A stretch of DNA of 64,000 nucleotides from Siphonodentalium dalli (Eukaryota > Mollusca > Scaphopoda > Gadilida > Siphonodentaliidae), in contig CP136061.1 of the NCBI GenBank assembly GCA_032622095.1, positions 125,192,754 to 125,256,753 of the forward strand. Reading direction: 5' to 3'. Shown here piece by piece: positions 1-10,306 of the stretch. A program made the translations under genes and the position numbers. Each line of letters starts with the position of its first letter. The first letter of the stretch is position 1. The notes beneath the pieces were generated by a model. The model was given only the letters and a program-made list of their open reading frames with translations. It was not told the origin of the DNA and searched no databases.

Positions 1-269
1 GTCCAGACTGAAGATTACTAAACTAGAAGCCCTCCCCTCTAACTATTTCCATTAAAAACTTCTAAGAACAGAGCCTGGAGTGATGTGCCCTGCTATGGAG
101 GTTACGGGCAAATTTTACCTCTCCAAAAATACAAACCACTCATAACCATGCGCCCATTGCATACATAGTCCGCAGACGAGCATGATTCGCCACATAGCAG
201 GGTTTCTGCCCAAGATTCAAACCATGAATTTAAATATATATTTTTCATATATCTCCATACATTGGTTAA

Positions 270-433
270 ATATTAGTGACATCCATCACTGGAGTTGCGC
301 CGGTCCAGCATTAATAGTCCTGTGCCGATGCATCCCCTCATATATGCGGGACTCCCTGTGGGATGCTCGCATGTGTGGGGGTGCATTGGCGCATGGTTTA
401 TGCAGACTTCCGGAGAGACCCAACCATGGAAGG
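270..433. mobile_element. Degenerate relative of the 28777-28949 TTAA micro-element
   Basis: The block from about 285 resembles 28790-28850: both run through a GCGCYGGTMCAGCATTAA stretch, then CCTGTGCCRRTGCA, then an AT-rich palindromic centre. The right end has CCATGGAAGGGT, close to the CAATGGAAGGGTTAA end of the 28777 copy. The left boundary is vague; a TTAA lies at 266-269 but the first bases of the terminal repeat do not match well. I infer an old diverged copy. It carries no open frame of note. Confidence 0.5.
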
Positions 434-2183
434 GTAGATGTATTACTTGTAACGTGTAGATATTATAATGTATGTGTATGTAAAGATATTATTATATATG
501 AAGAAATGAGTAAATATGAAAATGCGTAAATCTATATTGACAAGCATCGTCCAACCCTTTCTATATTAAATGGATTTTTCCACCATGTGAAAAATAAATA
601 TCCTAATGGTCTATTATTAATTTAGAAGTTATCTACAGAACTTCTTCATATCAGAAAATTCCTACGGATATCTACTCATCAATGAGCATTAGGCTTAGAA
701 AAGGTTGGACAACAATGTATAATTATATGTGTGTATATATCTGCATGTTCCATACTAAAATTATCGGGCCTATATGAAATGCCAGTACAGCTATTTTATC
801 TGTTGCACCCTATACTCTTGAAAGCAGAAGAGCACATAGGAAAGGAAAAATTAAATATCTTCGTACCAGCAGTTAAATGTGTTAGAGGTGGACGCTAATC
901 TAGCACAAAAATTGTAAATAATCTCTATGTAGGAATTCAACCCAAAGGCATTTATCTAGGAAAAGGGTGATTGACTGTACGCCTCCTTTTATTCTCTCTT
1001 CCATCTCAACCTTTCGGGAAGAGGTGAGCCATAGGGGAAGGCCTACCCCCCTGTCTGGGCAAAATTCCCAGACTGGATTGTACTACAGTCCCACCCCACT
1101 TCCACCATCTATACACATATTCATACTCAAAGGTATAAGATCATGTTCAGACATCCTCCCCCATCAAATTGTGAGAACACTGAGGCACATAATTATGTTA
1201 AGTCTAGATGTTGACAAGTGTTTTTGATTTCTATGAGAAAACTCTTGTCACAAACCTGCCATTAGATCTAAACAATACCTTAAATTATTATGCCAAAGAT
1301 ATTTTGTTTCTCATCTGTTCCTATGCGATAACTAATCTCGAAATACTAAATTCATATTTTCTTCACAAATAGAAATACTCAAAATGCTAACAGAAAACAT
1401 CCTAAGACTTGAATAAGTTAAATATATATTATTATCTTTGGCCTCAGTGGTAAACTAAGTTGTGACTCGATACCCACCCCAGCAGTGCCTCTCCTCGAGT
1501 CTCCACAGTTCAATCGTATAATATAAATCACTTCAAATCATACCAATCCAATACTCCCACCACCTGTCATCAAAGGAAACAATTAGTTCAAAATTATACC
1601 ACCTATTCAGACAAATCAAATAAGAAACATTTATAATAAGCAGGGCTGACAGGATGTATCTCCAGGGCTATGCATCCTCTTCTGCTCCTTCCGTCCAACT
1701 TTTCGGGAACGGGAAATTCTAGGGGATAGCCTACCCCTGGATTCTTCTCATCATTTCAAGAGCAGCCTGTTAGCCCCCTGCCCCATTTCCTCAAAAGTCT
1801 GCAGGGGAAAAAAATCTGATTCATTGAAGTGATAAACTTAGAAATAAGAACATTCTTTTTACTCATCACAAGATGACCAATGCAGGTAACTCTACCATAG
1901 TCTCTACTATATATTGGATTTTACTTCAACCCAAACAATCGAAATATGATAACAATTGTTTTATTTTTCTCGAGTAATATACCCCAAAAACCAATAGGTT
2001 ATTTATAAACCAATAGGTTAGCTATGTCATAAGTATTTGCAGCAGAATATACACATATATAATTATCCAATATTAAAATGAATTAGTCAAGGACCACAGC
2101 ATACGTCACTGTGGAGATACCTATCTTGCATCACTGACCATTTCATTAGATGCAACAAACCACCACGGACTTCATTTTACATA
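434..2183. other. Non-coding stretch with one diverged duplicated segment
   Basis: No supportable gene. About 967-1060 and 1650-1745 are diverged direct copies of one segment: each has a pyrimidine-rich lead-in, then CTTTTCGGGAA-like sequence, then AGGGGAWRGCCTACCCC. Between them is ordinary AT-rich sequence. A short direct repeat, CCAATAGGTTA, occurs twice near 1990-2020. Confidence 0.45.
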
Positions 2184-2462
2184 TACATGTATTCCCTTTG
2201 ATTTATCACAATGTGTATACAAAACATGTCCCCGTACCAAACTTTCCAATTGAAAATTAATTTGGACATGTGTACATGTAGCAGTGTATGCACAAATGAA
2301 AGGGAGAAATGGTTCAAACATATTGTTCCTCACTATTTATCTCATTTGAGGCCTAACCATCTATGGTTAATATTTTTACGCATACATGTATTCTCGTTTT
2401 ATCAAAATACATGTAAGTATAAAAATGTCCCCATCCCAAACTTACCAATTAAAAATTAATCT
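2184..2462 (+). repeat. Two direct copies of an 80-bp segment
   Basis: Copy one is about 2184-2264 and copy two about 2383-2462. Both begin TACATGTATTC and share AATGTCCCCRTMCCAAACTT followed by CCAATTRAAAATTAAT. The two copies are separated by about 120 bp of unrelated sequence. Part of each copy lies in a short open frame that I regard as chance. Confidence 0.65.
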
Positions 2463-4362
2463 TTCAAGAGGAATATAAAAACCCACTACCATCCGAAACT
2501 GAAGTTTAAGAATCGGTAAATTTCAAAAATTGTACCTCTTCCCGAGCACTGTACATCAACGATCATATGAGCTGTCACGACTCACATAACTATAAAAATG
2601 TTGAGTTTAAGTGACCATGTGTACTAGTAACATGAATTAATAATAAAAATTTAAAAAATGGGACAGAAATTGTTACTATATTTAGAACAAAAGCTTTTGC
2701 ATTACAAACATACCATACTTACTACATGTGTTAAATACATTTAAGTATATAAATCCGAAATTACATAGCAATACATCAACACTTCCCATATACATATCTA
2801 AAAAATAAAAATCTCGGTATCCAAAGAGAATTTACAAAGAATAGTGCGGGTGGATATTGCTCGGAGTGTTTTCGGGAAGAGTTAGAATATAGTTTTACCA
2901 ATATTATCAAGCATTGAATGAATATTACATAAAATAGGGTAAATTAAAATACCCAAAAAATCTTATATTAATGCATCCTAGGTACCGGAAAGAAGTCAAG
3001 ATGTTTACCACACCCACCCTCCACCACAATGTCAATTGGTATTGACAAAACACTATTTCCGGAAGTCTCTCTTTATCCTGTTGTTTGTACTGATTTGAGT
3101 TCAGTAGAGAGGGAAAAACAAAAACAAAAAACATGACTCACAACAATTTGAACCAACTGACTAAATTTTGAGAAAATTACACTCCTTACTTTATGGTGCC
3201 AAAAATAATGTCTGCACGATTATTAATTTTGGAGAAAATTCCTATTGATCACTATTTAATTTATTTGGCATCGAGACATTGACTAGGGAAAGAGTGAAAT
3301 TACAATCACTCGAGATCACTGGATCAAAGAACCGGACAAAGTGTTCGATGCCAAATGATGTGATGCCACCCACCCCCCTGAACATGCCATATATTGTTAT
3401 CATGTCATCATCACTGCACCCAAATAATGATAATACCTGAATACTGTGGTTTGCTCCACTGACACGAGTCTGACACTCAATCAAATAACCCATTCTACAT
3501 TCAGTGAACAAAATAAATTGCACCTGCACTGACCAGTCACGTTGTCAATGATTATGATGTTTTCATTTTGGAATTTTTCCATCTCCATCTCAGCACAGCT
3601 GGTGGACTGTTATCAAAATGCGTTTGTGGCCTTGTTTTTCGGTACTTTTGACAGGAAACTGTGATTTTCAGACAAAAGCCCTGATCCTGGTGAAAAACAG
3701 GAAACAATTCCAGAATAAACAATGGAATAAATAGAAGAATATACGACTGAAATCACCTGCCTGTCCCCGAAAAGTCTGTTCGCAAAAATGCATAACTAAT
3801 AGATAGCCAGGCGCGAAGATGTAGAGTTTTACACATTATGATCAAAATCCACGAGGCAAACCTTACCAAAATACGCAATGGTTGCCGATTTGAGGAATAT
3901 CTTTGACCCACAAGCGTTACGAAACCACGTGATCACACCTTGCTGTAAATAATACAATCTACGTTAGACAACGTCATCAACAATTATATCCTAAAATCGG
4001 AATCGAGCTCAATAAAAAACAACGGAAGGGCCCAGTGCCGCCTCACTTTGGCGCGTTGGGTGCCAGGGTTTGCGGGGGGGGGGGGTATTTGTTACCGCTT
4101 TGACCTTTCTGACATTTAAGGATTCATTTGATAATAAAAATTCTGTATCCAACAACATGACACATGTTATCCCTGCTTCTCAATAATTTACTTGTTGGCC
4201 TACAGGCGAAAAACACGAAGAAATTTGTGAATTTCTTTACGATCAAAACACATTCCCCTATGTTTGGACCAAAAACTTAGAGTTGGGCCTCCGGTCACGC
4301 CTGGTCATGGGGCTGGGTACCCGACGCACCATTGATGTAATGATGACGGAGTCCTCCACAGT
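2463..4362. other. Non-coding stretch with a G12 tract
   Basis: I see no gene. The minus-strand open frame of 95 codons at 3242-3529 has no recognisable domain and no clear splice context. A run of twelve G lies at 4074-4085. The rest is AT-rich single-copy-looking sequence. Confidence 0.5.
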
Positions 4363-4500
4363 CAAAATGCAAGAAATTACCGAAACACATAGGCCCTATA
4401 TACAAGCACTGGAAAACAAAATTGAATAAACTACAAGGTCGATTCAAAAACAAAAAGTTATATCAGATTGAGGACCGTAGGGAGCAGATCGCAACCCCAT
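4363..4500 (+). other. Possible remnant of a LINE ORF1 coiled-coil region
   Basis: Two overlapping plus frames read as charged, coiled-coil-like peptide: one gives QALENKIE, and the next frame resumes with KLQGRFKNKKLYQIEDRRE after an apparent frameshift. It lies just upstream of the LINE ORF2-like frame at 4757. ORF1 proteins of L2/CR1-type elements commonly contain a coiled coil with this flavour. The stretch is short and broken, so this is a suggestion only. Confidence 0.25.
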
Positions 4501-4756
4501 GTATGTACGAAACCACCCCATCATAATCATAACATTATGTATCTCTGTGTATGTATATGTATGTATTATGTTGCACTCTGTTTTTTCATGTTTTGTACAT
4601 ATAACAGGTTTCATTCATTCCATCCCAACCTCCACAGTCATCCATTGTTAAGAAACGTGTTACCAGATCCTTGTTCACTACCAGTCAAATCGATTCTCAC
4701 GATGTGGATACCAACATGCAGCTCAATATACAATTGGAAAACCAGAATAAAATCCC

Positions 4757-5647
4757 ATGTCTAACTCTTTGATTCAACACAGAGCTGCAATTGGTATCTT
4801 CGATCTAAATAAAAGATTACTGAATATAAAACTAATTATAAAACGTGGGCCCGAATATGCATTTTGGGGAATGAAAATCAACATTATAATATATTTCATG
4901 GCCTTGCTCCTTGTAATTGGTGGCGATATTGAGGTTCATCCCGGCCCCCACGATGATACTATAGCTACACTCAACATTTTACACTACAATATTAGAAGTA
5001 TTAGAAACAAATTAGAAAGCATTGCTCACTTGATTTCTGACTACGATATGTTATGTTTCAGCGAGACTCATCTTGATGCATCTTATAGCTCTAACAAACT
5101 AAAACTATTTGACTTCTCTGAACCCGTGCGGAGTGATCGCGGCTCTCATGGTGAAGGGATATGCGTAATGTTTGCAAATCATATTATATTTAGCCGGCGA
5201 CCCGAATTTGAATTTGACACATCAGTACTCTGCTTTGAAATTACATCAAAACTCACCAAATTCCTTTTGATTGTTTCCTACAGGTCCGAGCGCGAGAGAA
5301 ATCAAAACTACTGGGACAACTTAGATACTTTGATAAATGACGTGCTTGATGCAAACCATAAACTAATCATTACTGGCGATTTCAACACAAATCTCCTGAA
5401 CCCATCGTCAAAACTAAAGGGCATAATCGATTACTACGGACTGCGTGATGTGATTGGAAATCCTACACGAATAACAAGAACATCCCAAACTCTTCTCGAT
5501 CTAGTGATAGTTAGTGATTCTTTGAGGGTACTGCATGGATGCCGATACATTAAATCTTGGAGTTTCAGACCATCTTGCAATTTATGCCACTATATCACCA
5601 GACTATTCCCCTGCAATCTCATTCCGTCGTACTATTTGGAGTTATAA
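4757..5647 (+). pseudogene. LINE ORF2 part 1: 2A-like motif and endonuclease domain
   Basis: The frame opens at ATG 4757. Residues 41-55 are hydrophobic and lead into the 2A-like DIEVHPGP (residues 57-64). Endonuclease (exonuclease-endonuclease-phosphatase fold) motifs follow: HYNIRSIRNK (76-85), SETHLD (102-107), SYR (174-176), GDFN (207-210) and the LLDLVIVSDS block. The catalytic SDH motif does not lie in this frame: a one-base insertion near 5536 moves it into the frame that continues from 5535 (GVSDHLAIY). The last 40 or so residues of this frame are therefore out-of-frame junk. In an intact element this domain nicks target DNA to prime reverse transcription. The start is the first ATG upstream of 2A; an earlier start cannot be excluded. 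Confidence 0.85.
4925..4948 (+). other. 2A-like translational recoding motif, DIEVHPGP
   Basis: Seen: codons GAT ATT GAG GTT CAT CCC GGC CCC, preceded by a run of hydrophobic residues and GG. Canonical 2A peptides end D(V/I)ExNPGP and cause ribosomes to skip the Gly-Pro bond. 2A-like sequences have been described near the ORF2 start of several animal non-LTR retrotransposon clades. Here the usual Asn is His, so activity is uncertain. Confidence 0.75.
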
Positions 5648-7331
5648 ACTGGCTGACTTTGACAGGGCCAATAATATATTAAATAGCATAGACTGGGAAC
5701 ATATCCTCCAGGCAACTGCAGCGACAAATATCGACCAAGCAGTTAGATCATTCAATGACAAATTTCTAGAAATAATGAACGATTCAATTCCGAAATCTAC
5801 AGTTGTAATCAGACCTAAAGACAAATTGTGGTTCACTTCAGAAATACGTAGAGAAATACGGAAACGAGATAGGCTGAGATCCAAGGCCCTAAAAAACAAT
5901 ACCCTACACCACTGGGAAAGATATAAAAAGACACAAAATCGCGTAAATAATATGAAAAAATATGCTAAAGCAAATTTTGATGAAAAAATCGAAGAGAAAG
6001 TTAGAGAATCACCAACTCCTAGAGACTTTTGGCATCTTATGAATTATCTATTTAATAAGAAAAAAACAGCGACCATCCCGCCAATATACAATCAACCTGT
6101 AAGAAATAGTACCCATGCCGATACCAATACTTATGCATTTGATGATTTCGAGAAAGCGAACATTCTAAACGAGAGTTTCATATCAAATTCAACATTAGCG
6201 AGTGAAGACAGCAACCCCCCGGTATTTAAACTTCGCTGCTCAAACACCATAACGGAAATTGAAGTATCAAGAGTAAACATCATAACAAGTATAAAAACCC
6301 TCAAATTGAACAAAGCCCATGGCCATGATGGAATAAGTGCGCGAATGCTATTAAACACTGCCGAAACCATTGCATCGCCTATACGGATCTTATTTGAGCT
6401 TTCACTTAGACAATCGAAATTCCCAACTGATTGGAAAATTGCCAACGTAACACCAATCTATAAAAAAGACGACCCCTGTGATAGTAAAAATTATAGACCT
6501 ATATTCCTACTACCTTGACTGGCTAAAATATTTGAAAATTTAGTTTTAAACGATCTTAACACTTTCTTTTTTGATAACAAACTCGTATACCACCACCAAT
6601 CTGGTTTTCTACCAGGACGCAGTACCTCACACCAACTCATCGATTTATACCACAACCTGTGCCAGACTCTCGACAAAGGCTTATATACTTGTTCTGTATT
6701 TTGTGATATTTCAAAGGCATTTGAGAGAGTCTGGCACCGGGGGCTGGTGTATAAGTTGAGTCACTATGGAATTAGGGGAATACTTCTAACTTGGCTGGAG
6801 GATTACCTACATAACAGAAAGCAAAGAGTCCTTGTAAATTATACATATTCTGACTTGAAACGTATCCCAGCAGGGGTGCCCCAAGGATAAATATTGGGCC
6901 CCTTCCTATTTCTGGTCTATATAAACGACCTACCCGACGTCACCCAATCCAATACGCGAATGTTCGCAGACGATACATGCTTGGCTGACTCTCATTACGA
7001 TATGGATATTCTTACAAGTGATTTAAATAACGACTTGAATAAAATTGACGAATGGGCCCAAAAATGGCTGGTGTCCTTTAATCCACTAAAAACAGTAGCG
7101 CTATCTTACTCCCTAGTATCCGGAAATCCCCATCTCAACGTGCAATTCCAGGGAAACGACGTCTCCTTTGTAGATTCGCACACGCATCTTGGTCTGGAAC
7201 TCCAAAATAATCTCAAATGGAACAATTATCTGGATAATGTAGCGAAAAAGGTTTCTGCAAGATTATCCCAACTCAGAAAGATAATATATAAGCTTGACCG
7301 AAAGACACTTGAATGTATTTATCTAACTTAA
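5535..7331 (+). pseudogene. LINE ORF2 part 2: end of endonuclease, linker and reverse transcriptase
   Basis: One reading frame broken by TGA at 6516-6518 and TAA at 6888-6890. It opens with the endonuclease SDHLAIY motif, then a basic linker (LWFTSEIRREIRKRDRLR) and FWHLMNYL. The reverse transcriptase starts around KLNKAHGHDGISARML, then WKIANVTPIYKKDD and NYRPI, ending at the TGA. The frame resumes with LAKIFENLV, SGFLPGRSTSHQL, the catalytic CDISKAFERVWH, then GVPQG directly before the TAA. After it come ILGPFLFLVYINDLP and the catalytic FADD box near 6962-6973. The two stops replace residues that are sense codons in relatives (SLLP-x-LAK and QG-x-ILGP). The protein is non-functional; in life it copied the element RNA at the nicked target. 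Confidence 0.88.
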
Positions 7332-7993
7332 TACTGCCCCTAATGGATTACGTTGATATTGTCTGTGACAGTGCGCCACAACAACATACTGAAAGATTCG
7401 ATCGCCTTCATAAAGATGCAGCAATAATTGTCAGTGGATTAACGCGCTCTGCCTCCGTTAATGACTTAATGCTTGAAGTTGGCTGGCCTACACTACAAAT
7501 AAGACGCGAATTTCACAAAATAATACATGCTGACGCACCTAGTTATCTAACCATACTCTTACCACCACGAGCCGGCGAGGCTTCGGGCTATTCCTTCAGA
7601 AGACCTGGCGACTTCTACGCATATTATTGCGAAACTGAACATTTCATAAAATCGTTCATGCCAAAAATGTGCCTAACTTGGAACAAACTCCCCGAAATGG
7701 TAATCAAAGCTGAAAGCCTACATGAATTCAAGATATTCCTCAAAATTATATACTACATACCCAAACCACTATACCGGTTCCAGAAAAAAAACAATATAAT
7801 ACATACCAAACTGAGAAACAAATGCAGCGACTTAAATCATGACAAATTCGAAAACCACATAGCTCTTAGCCCATTCTGTGATTGTGGAAACGAAATCGAA
7901 GACGCCCACCATTACTGTTTCTTAAGCCCCTTATACCAGACACAACGCGTACGGCTTTTTAACAGGCTTACATGTCGAGTTAACTCTGACTAA
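7313..7993 (+). pseudogene. LINE ORF2 part 3: thumb/C-terminal Cys-His tail
   Basis: This frame takes over after a frameshift near 7313-7330, where YLSNLILPLMDYVDIV continues the YLT end of the preceding frame. It contains the conserved HTERFDRLHKDAAIIVSG stretch, the LTWNKLPEMV block, and a terminal CDCGNEIEDAHHYCFLSPLY motif. That motif is a Cys/His cluster typical of the C-terminus of many invertebrate CR1/L2-like proteins and probably binds nucleic acid. The usual last Cys (CPLY) reads SPLY here. The frame ends in TAA at 7991-7993. Confidence 0.82.
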
Positions 7994-8030
7994 ATCCAGA
8001 GCCATCTGAACCGCACTGGGTTATTGCATA

Positions 8031-8090
8031 CCGGCCGCTAGCGTTAGTTAATTAGACAGCGCTGTCTAATTAACTAACGCTGACGGCCGG
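8031..8090. repeat. 60-bp near-perfect palindrome directly after the LINE stop
   Basis: Arms 8031-8060 and 8061-8090 pair with only two mismatched positions and no loop: CCGGCCG..AGCGTTAGTTAATTAG and its complement, centred on GACAGCGCTGTC. It starts 37 bp past the LINE stop codon. Confidence 0.9.
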
Positions 8091-8700
8091 TGCCGGTAAT
8101 CACAGTGACAACACACCTCGTATGTTTACCCTTTAAGGCTTGTTATACTAATTAATTTGCAGTCAGCTGCTTAGATATGTCTTCATAAGCAATGTATATC
8201 ACGTTTCAAATTTCATTTTTTTAATTTTAAAATTTTATTAAATTTTTTTTTTTTTTACATTTTTAGATCCTCAGTCCAGCCTAATATACACCATAAAACT
8301 GTCTTTTTCATTGCAAGTTTATAATTTTAAATTTTAAATTCAAAGTTTAACTTTAAAAAAAATATAATTTAATTTTTATGATTTAAAAAAAAACCTGAAT
8401 CTGAAATGATAAATAAACGAAATTAAAAGTTTTAAAACCTAACTTACATTTAAAAAGGAGACAGGTAGCAAGACACTCTTTTTAGGTATGGTAACTGGTA
8501 GCAAACTAATCTTCCGAGAGTTTTCTCCGCCTAAACTCAGCTAGTCCCAAGCATGTTCTAAGAGCAATGCTCGCCATGTTTCGGAGGCATACAATATATA
8601 AGATTGCTGCTGTGCCATACCTCCTATACATCAGCTATAATATTTTGGTCGGCATCTATGAACCGACAAAATAGGAACCAAACAAATATACCGTGCCAGT
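8091..8700. other. Very AT-rich stretch
   Basis: From 8200 to 8450 the sequence is almost pure A/T with long T and A runs (T-run near 8245-8258). It could include 3' non-coding sequence of the preceding LINE, but I cannot place the end. No gene seen. Confidence 0.45.
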
Positions 8701-9430
8701 ATAAGAAGTATTAAATAGTTTGCCGATGACTGTGAATATCCGAACCGCACCCACACCCAGGTCTGGTAAATTGAAAATAAATCAAAGTTCCCGTGCATAT
8801 ATTTTCGATTGGAAAACGGCTATATGTCGGGAGAATATAGCTCTATAATATCCAATAAATAGAATCATATGCTGTGATTTAATATTTCAAGATATAACGG
8901 TTTCAAAGTGAAACGTTCTGACAGCCACGCGAGCCTTGTGTATAAGTATTAAATGTTTGCCGATGACTGTGAATATCCGAACCGCACCCACACCCAGGTC
9001 TGGTAAATTGAAAATAAATCAAAGTTCCCGTGGATATATTTTCGATTGGAAAACGGCTATATGTCGGGAGAATATAGCTCTATAATATCCAATAAATAGA
9101 ATCATATGCTGTAACTTAATATTTCAAGATATAACGGTTTCAAAGTGAAACGTTCTGGCAGCCACGCGAGCCTTGTGTATAAGAAGTATTAAGTAGTTTG
9201 CCGATGACTGTGAATATCCGAACCGCACCCACACCCAGGTCTGGTAAATTGAAAATAAATCAAAGTTCCCGTGGATATATTTTCGATTGGAAAACGGCTA
9301 TATGTCGGGAGAATATAGCTCTATAATTTCCAATAAAGATATTCATATTAGGTTGACTACATATTTCACGATATATCGGTTTCGGAGTGAAGCATTCTGG
9401 GCAGCCGCGCGAGCCTTTGGTATAATAAGT
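8701..9430 (+). repeat. Three tandem copies of a 240-bp unit
   Basis: Units start near 8701, 8940 and 9178. Each runs from AAGTATTAA..GTTTGCCGATGACTG through CGCACCCACACCCAGGTCTGG and TTTTCGATTGGAAAACGGC to GCCACGCGAGCCTT. The first two copies are nearly identical; the third diverges after about 150 bp. A partial restart (CCGCACCAACACCCAG) follows at about 9435. Short open frames inside are shadows of the repeat. Confidence 0.9.
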
Positions 9431-10212
9431 CTGTCCGCACCAACACCCAGCATTTCGTTCTCGCTCCATTAAAAAAGAAGTCCGTGTGACAGGCTAATTA
9501 CCTTACGCCATGTTACAAATAGCGTTACCAGGCCCAGTCCGTCGGCGGTAGATCAAAGGTTATGTCGCCGCAGTCTGCTGTCTGGCATGTGGGTAAGTTA
9601 CGTAATCAATTGACACATCGAAAAATAAGCTGATACTATATATTGCATTTTTTTATTACATTAAACTTCAGCTTTTGACAAAAACGAAATGTACCAAGTG
9701 TATAATTGGAATCCGCGGTTGTGGTTTGAGACTTCAATGGCTCGAATCCGTTGAAAAATACGGAAATTACCCATGTGCTTTCATAAATAAAAATATAATC
9801 TACACCCGAAATTAGAAAGAACTGAATTCATATAATTAGCGATAAAAACATGTTCATGCACGATCGTTGTCGCATTGTTTATAGGAAATACATGGTTTTG
9901 GGTTCCGTTTGCATTGAACGAACTAAAGCGTTAAATTGTCGTTTTGGAAACTAATTCAATTATATTTTGCTGATTTTCTAAAAAATATAATTCGTTTGAT
10001 AACTTTGTTTTGCTGCGTCATAATTGTTTTTATCGTTTTATTGGCTAATTGCAATTCTGTTTTTCCATTAAAAATAACAATACAATTTAACATTTTATAC
10101 ATCGAATAATAAACATAGATTAATTTGCCAGGGTGCCCTGCCCATGCTCCCACAGGCTGAGATATGAAAGGAATATGGAGAGCTAATTAATTACTGGTTG
10201 TATGCTGGAGTC
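9431..10212. other. Non-coding stretch
   Basis: No gene or clear repeat seen. A GTAAGT lies near 9591 but no coding sequence precedes it in an open frame. Confidence 0.4.
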
Positions 10213-10306
10213 ACCGTATGGTATAAAGCCAGTGCGGTTCACACCCAGGCGCCCTGCATTAGTGCTGGGAGTATATTTTAGTCACAGATAACTCGACATG
10301 TAGAAG
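10213..10306 (-). mobile_element. Inverted fragment of the LINE C-terminal/3' end
   Basis: Read on the minus strand this resembles 7969-8032: both contain TACATGTCGAGTTA, CTGTGACTAA or CTCTGACTAA, then GAACCGCACTGG and a TTATNNCATAC-type stretch leading to TTAATTAG. It is therefore a second, inverted copy of the region around the LINE stop codon, lying about 2.2 kb downstream. Confidence 0.6.

Larger units (their letters stand above)
4757..8090 (+). mobile_element. Non-LTR retrotransposon (CR1/L2/Crack-like), degraded, nearly full-length ORF2
   Basis: One colinear retrotransposon coding region: 2A-like segment, apurinic-type endonuclease, linker, reverse transcriptase, and a Cys/His-rich tail. 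At least four lesions inactivate it: a one-base insertion near 5536, TGA at 6516-6518, TAA at 6888-6890, and a frameshift near 7313-7330. Order and motifs fit the Jockey superfamily, most like CR1/L2/Crack clades; clade placement would need a tree. The 3' boundary is uncertain; I end it at the palindrome 8031-8090. An inverted fragment of its C-terminal/3' region recurs at 10213-10306. Confidence 0.85.

Noticed and set aside
5642-6676. Minus-strand frames opposite the first LINE
   Set aside because: They are shadows of the reverse transcriptase coding strand.
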